Shown: positions 12,879-13,084 of the stretch, piece by piece | Position numbering within the stretch: position 1 is the stretch's first letter | Layout: each line of letters begins with the position of its first letter | NCBI GenBank assembly: GCA_964471235.1 | Contig: CAYYGL010000137.1 | Coordinates: 1 to 13,084 of the forward strand | Length of the DNA: 13,084 bases | Reading direction: 5' to 3' | From: CAYYGL01 sp964471235 | GTDB taxonomy: Bacteria > Calditrichota > Calditrichia > RBG-13-44-9 > J075 | Program-made: the position numbers and the translations under genes | The notes under the pieces: generated by a model | The model's database searches: none | Told to the model about the DNA's origin: nothing | What the model saw: the letters and a program-made list of their open reading frames with translations, nothing else

Positions 12879-13084
12879 TTAGTTAAGCCTCTGCTGTGAA
12901 TGGGTGAATAATTAAATGAATTAGAGGTAAGGAATTAGCCTCCACCCCCGGTTTCGGAGTGAGTACGATGGACGATACTACCAACGTTACCGAACCCTGG
13001 AGAATATTCGTTATGAACGTCTGTTCGACATATAGGGCTTCACAAAACTCTTTCATTGGTCATGGCCACTCATGAATTTAGGAA
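12879..13084. other. Upstream region of the beta-helix gene, right edge
   Basis: 206 bp with no gene visible on either strand. It should hold the promoter of the beta-helix gene, but no -35/-10 pair stands out. GGTTTCGG (12950-12957) and CCGAACC (12990-12996) form a short imperfect inverted repeat about 40 bp across, of unknown meaning. Confidence 0.4.

Noticed and set aside
1..13084. CRISPR arrays, tRNA or rRNA genes, insertion-sequence transposases
   Set aside because: No regular direct repeats, cloverleaf sequences, rRNA signatures or transposase motifs were seen on either strand.

Overview
The window suggests an uncultured-type bacterium of the Fibrobacterota-Chlorobiota-Bacteroidota group or a neighbour such as Calditrichota or KSB1. 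The main clue is that two predicted exported proteins, and a third decayed copy, end in the YPNPFNP...GVYxYRL...RKMLLLR module used as a type IX-like C-terminal sorting tail. No rRNA, tRNA or CRISPR array is visible, so the assignment is only to a broad group.

Left part, 1-4401, plus strand and AT-rich (about a third G+C in the lines I tallied): a SNF2/RapA-type helicase, open at the left edge, overlaps by ATGA a single-domain Hsp70/actin-fold ATPase that carries a CxxC-x6-CxxC motif. The two are translationally coupled and look like the end of a longer accessory operon, most plausibly an anti-phage or other DNA-directed conflict system. I cannot match the pair to a named system. It is followed by about 560 bp without genes, containing a roughly 150 bp imperfect palindrome.

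Middle, 4964-8009, plus strand and GC-richer: moaD and moaE, the two subunits of molybdopterin synthase, then a membrane-anchored or exported glycoside hydrolase. The hydrolase joins a GH113-like TIM barrel to an N-terminal region that resembles a gluzincin peptidase that has lost its zinc site.

Right part, 8346-12878, minus strand, convergent with the middle block. In transcription order it holds an exported parallel beta-helix protein and an exported sialidase-fold (Asp-box) beta-propeller protein, both with sorting tails, then an AAA_14/DUF4143 ATPase. The ATPase has its own promoter, overlapped by a 13 bp inverted repeat and apparently giving a leaderless mRNA. Between the convergent blocks lies a decayed copy of a sorting tail (8107-8262), which shares a 24-base exact match with the tail of the beta-propeller gene.

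The best candidates for something undescribed are the helicase/Hsp70-like pair, the pseudo-peptidase/GH113 fusion, and the palindrome on the DUF4143 promoter.
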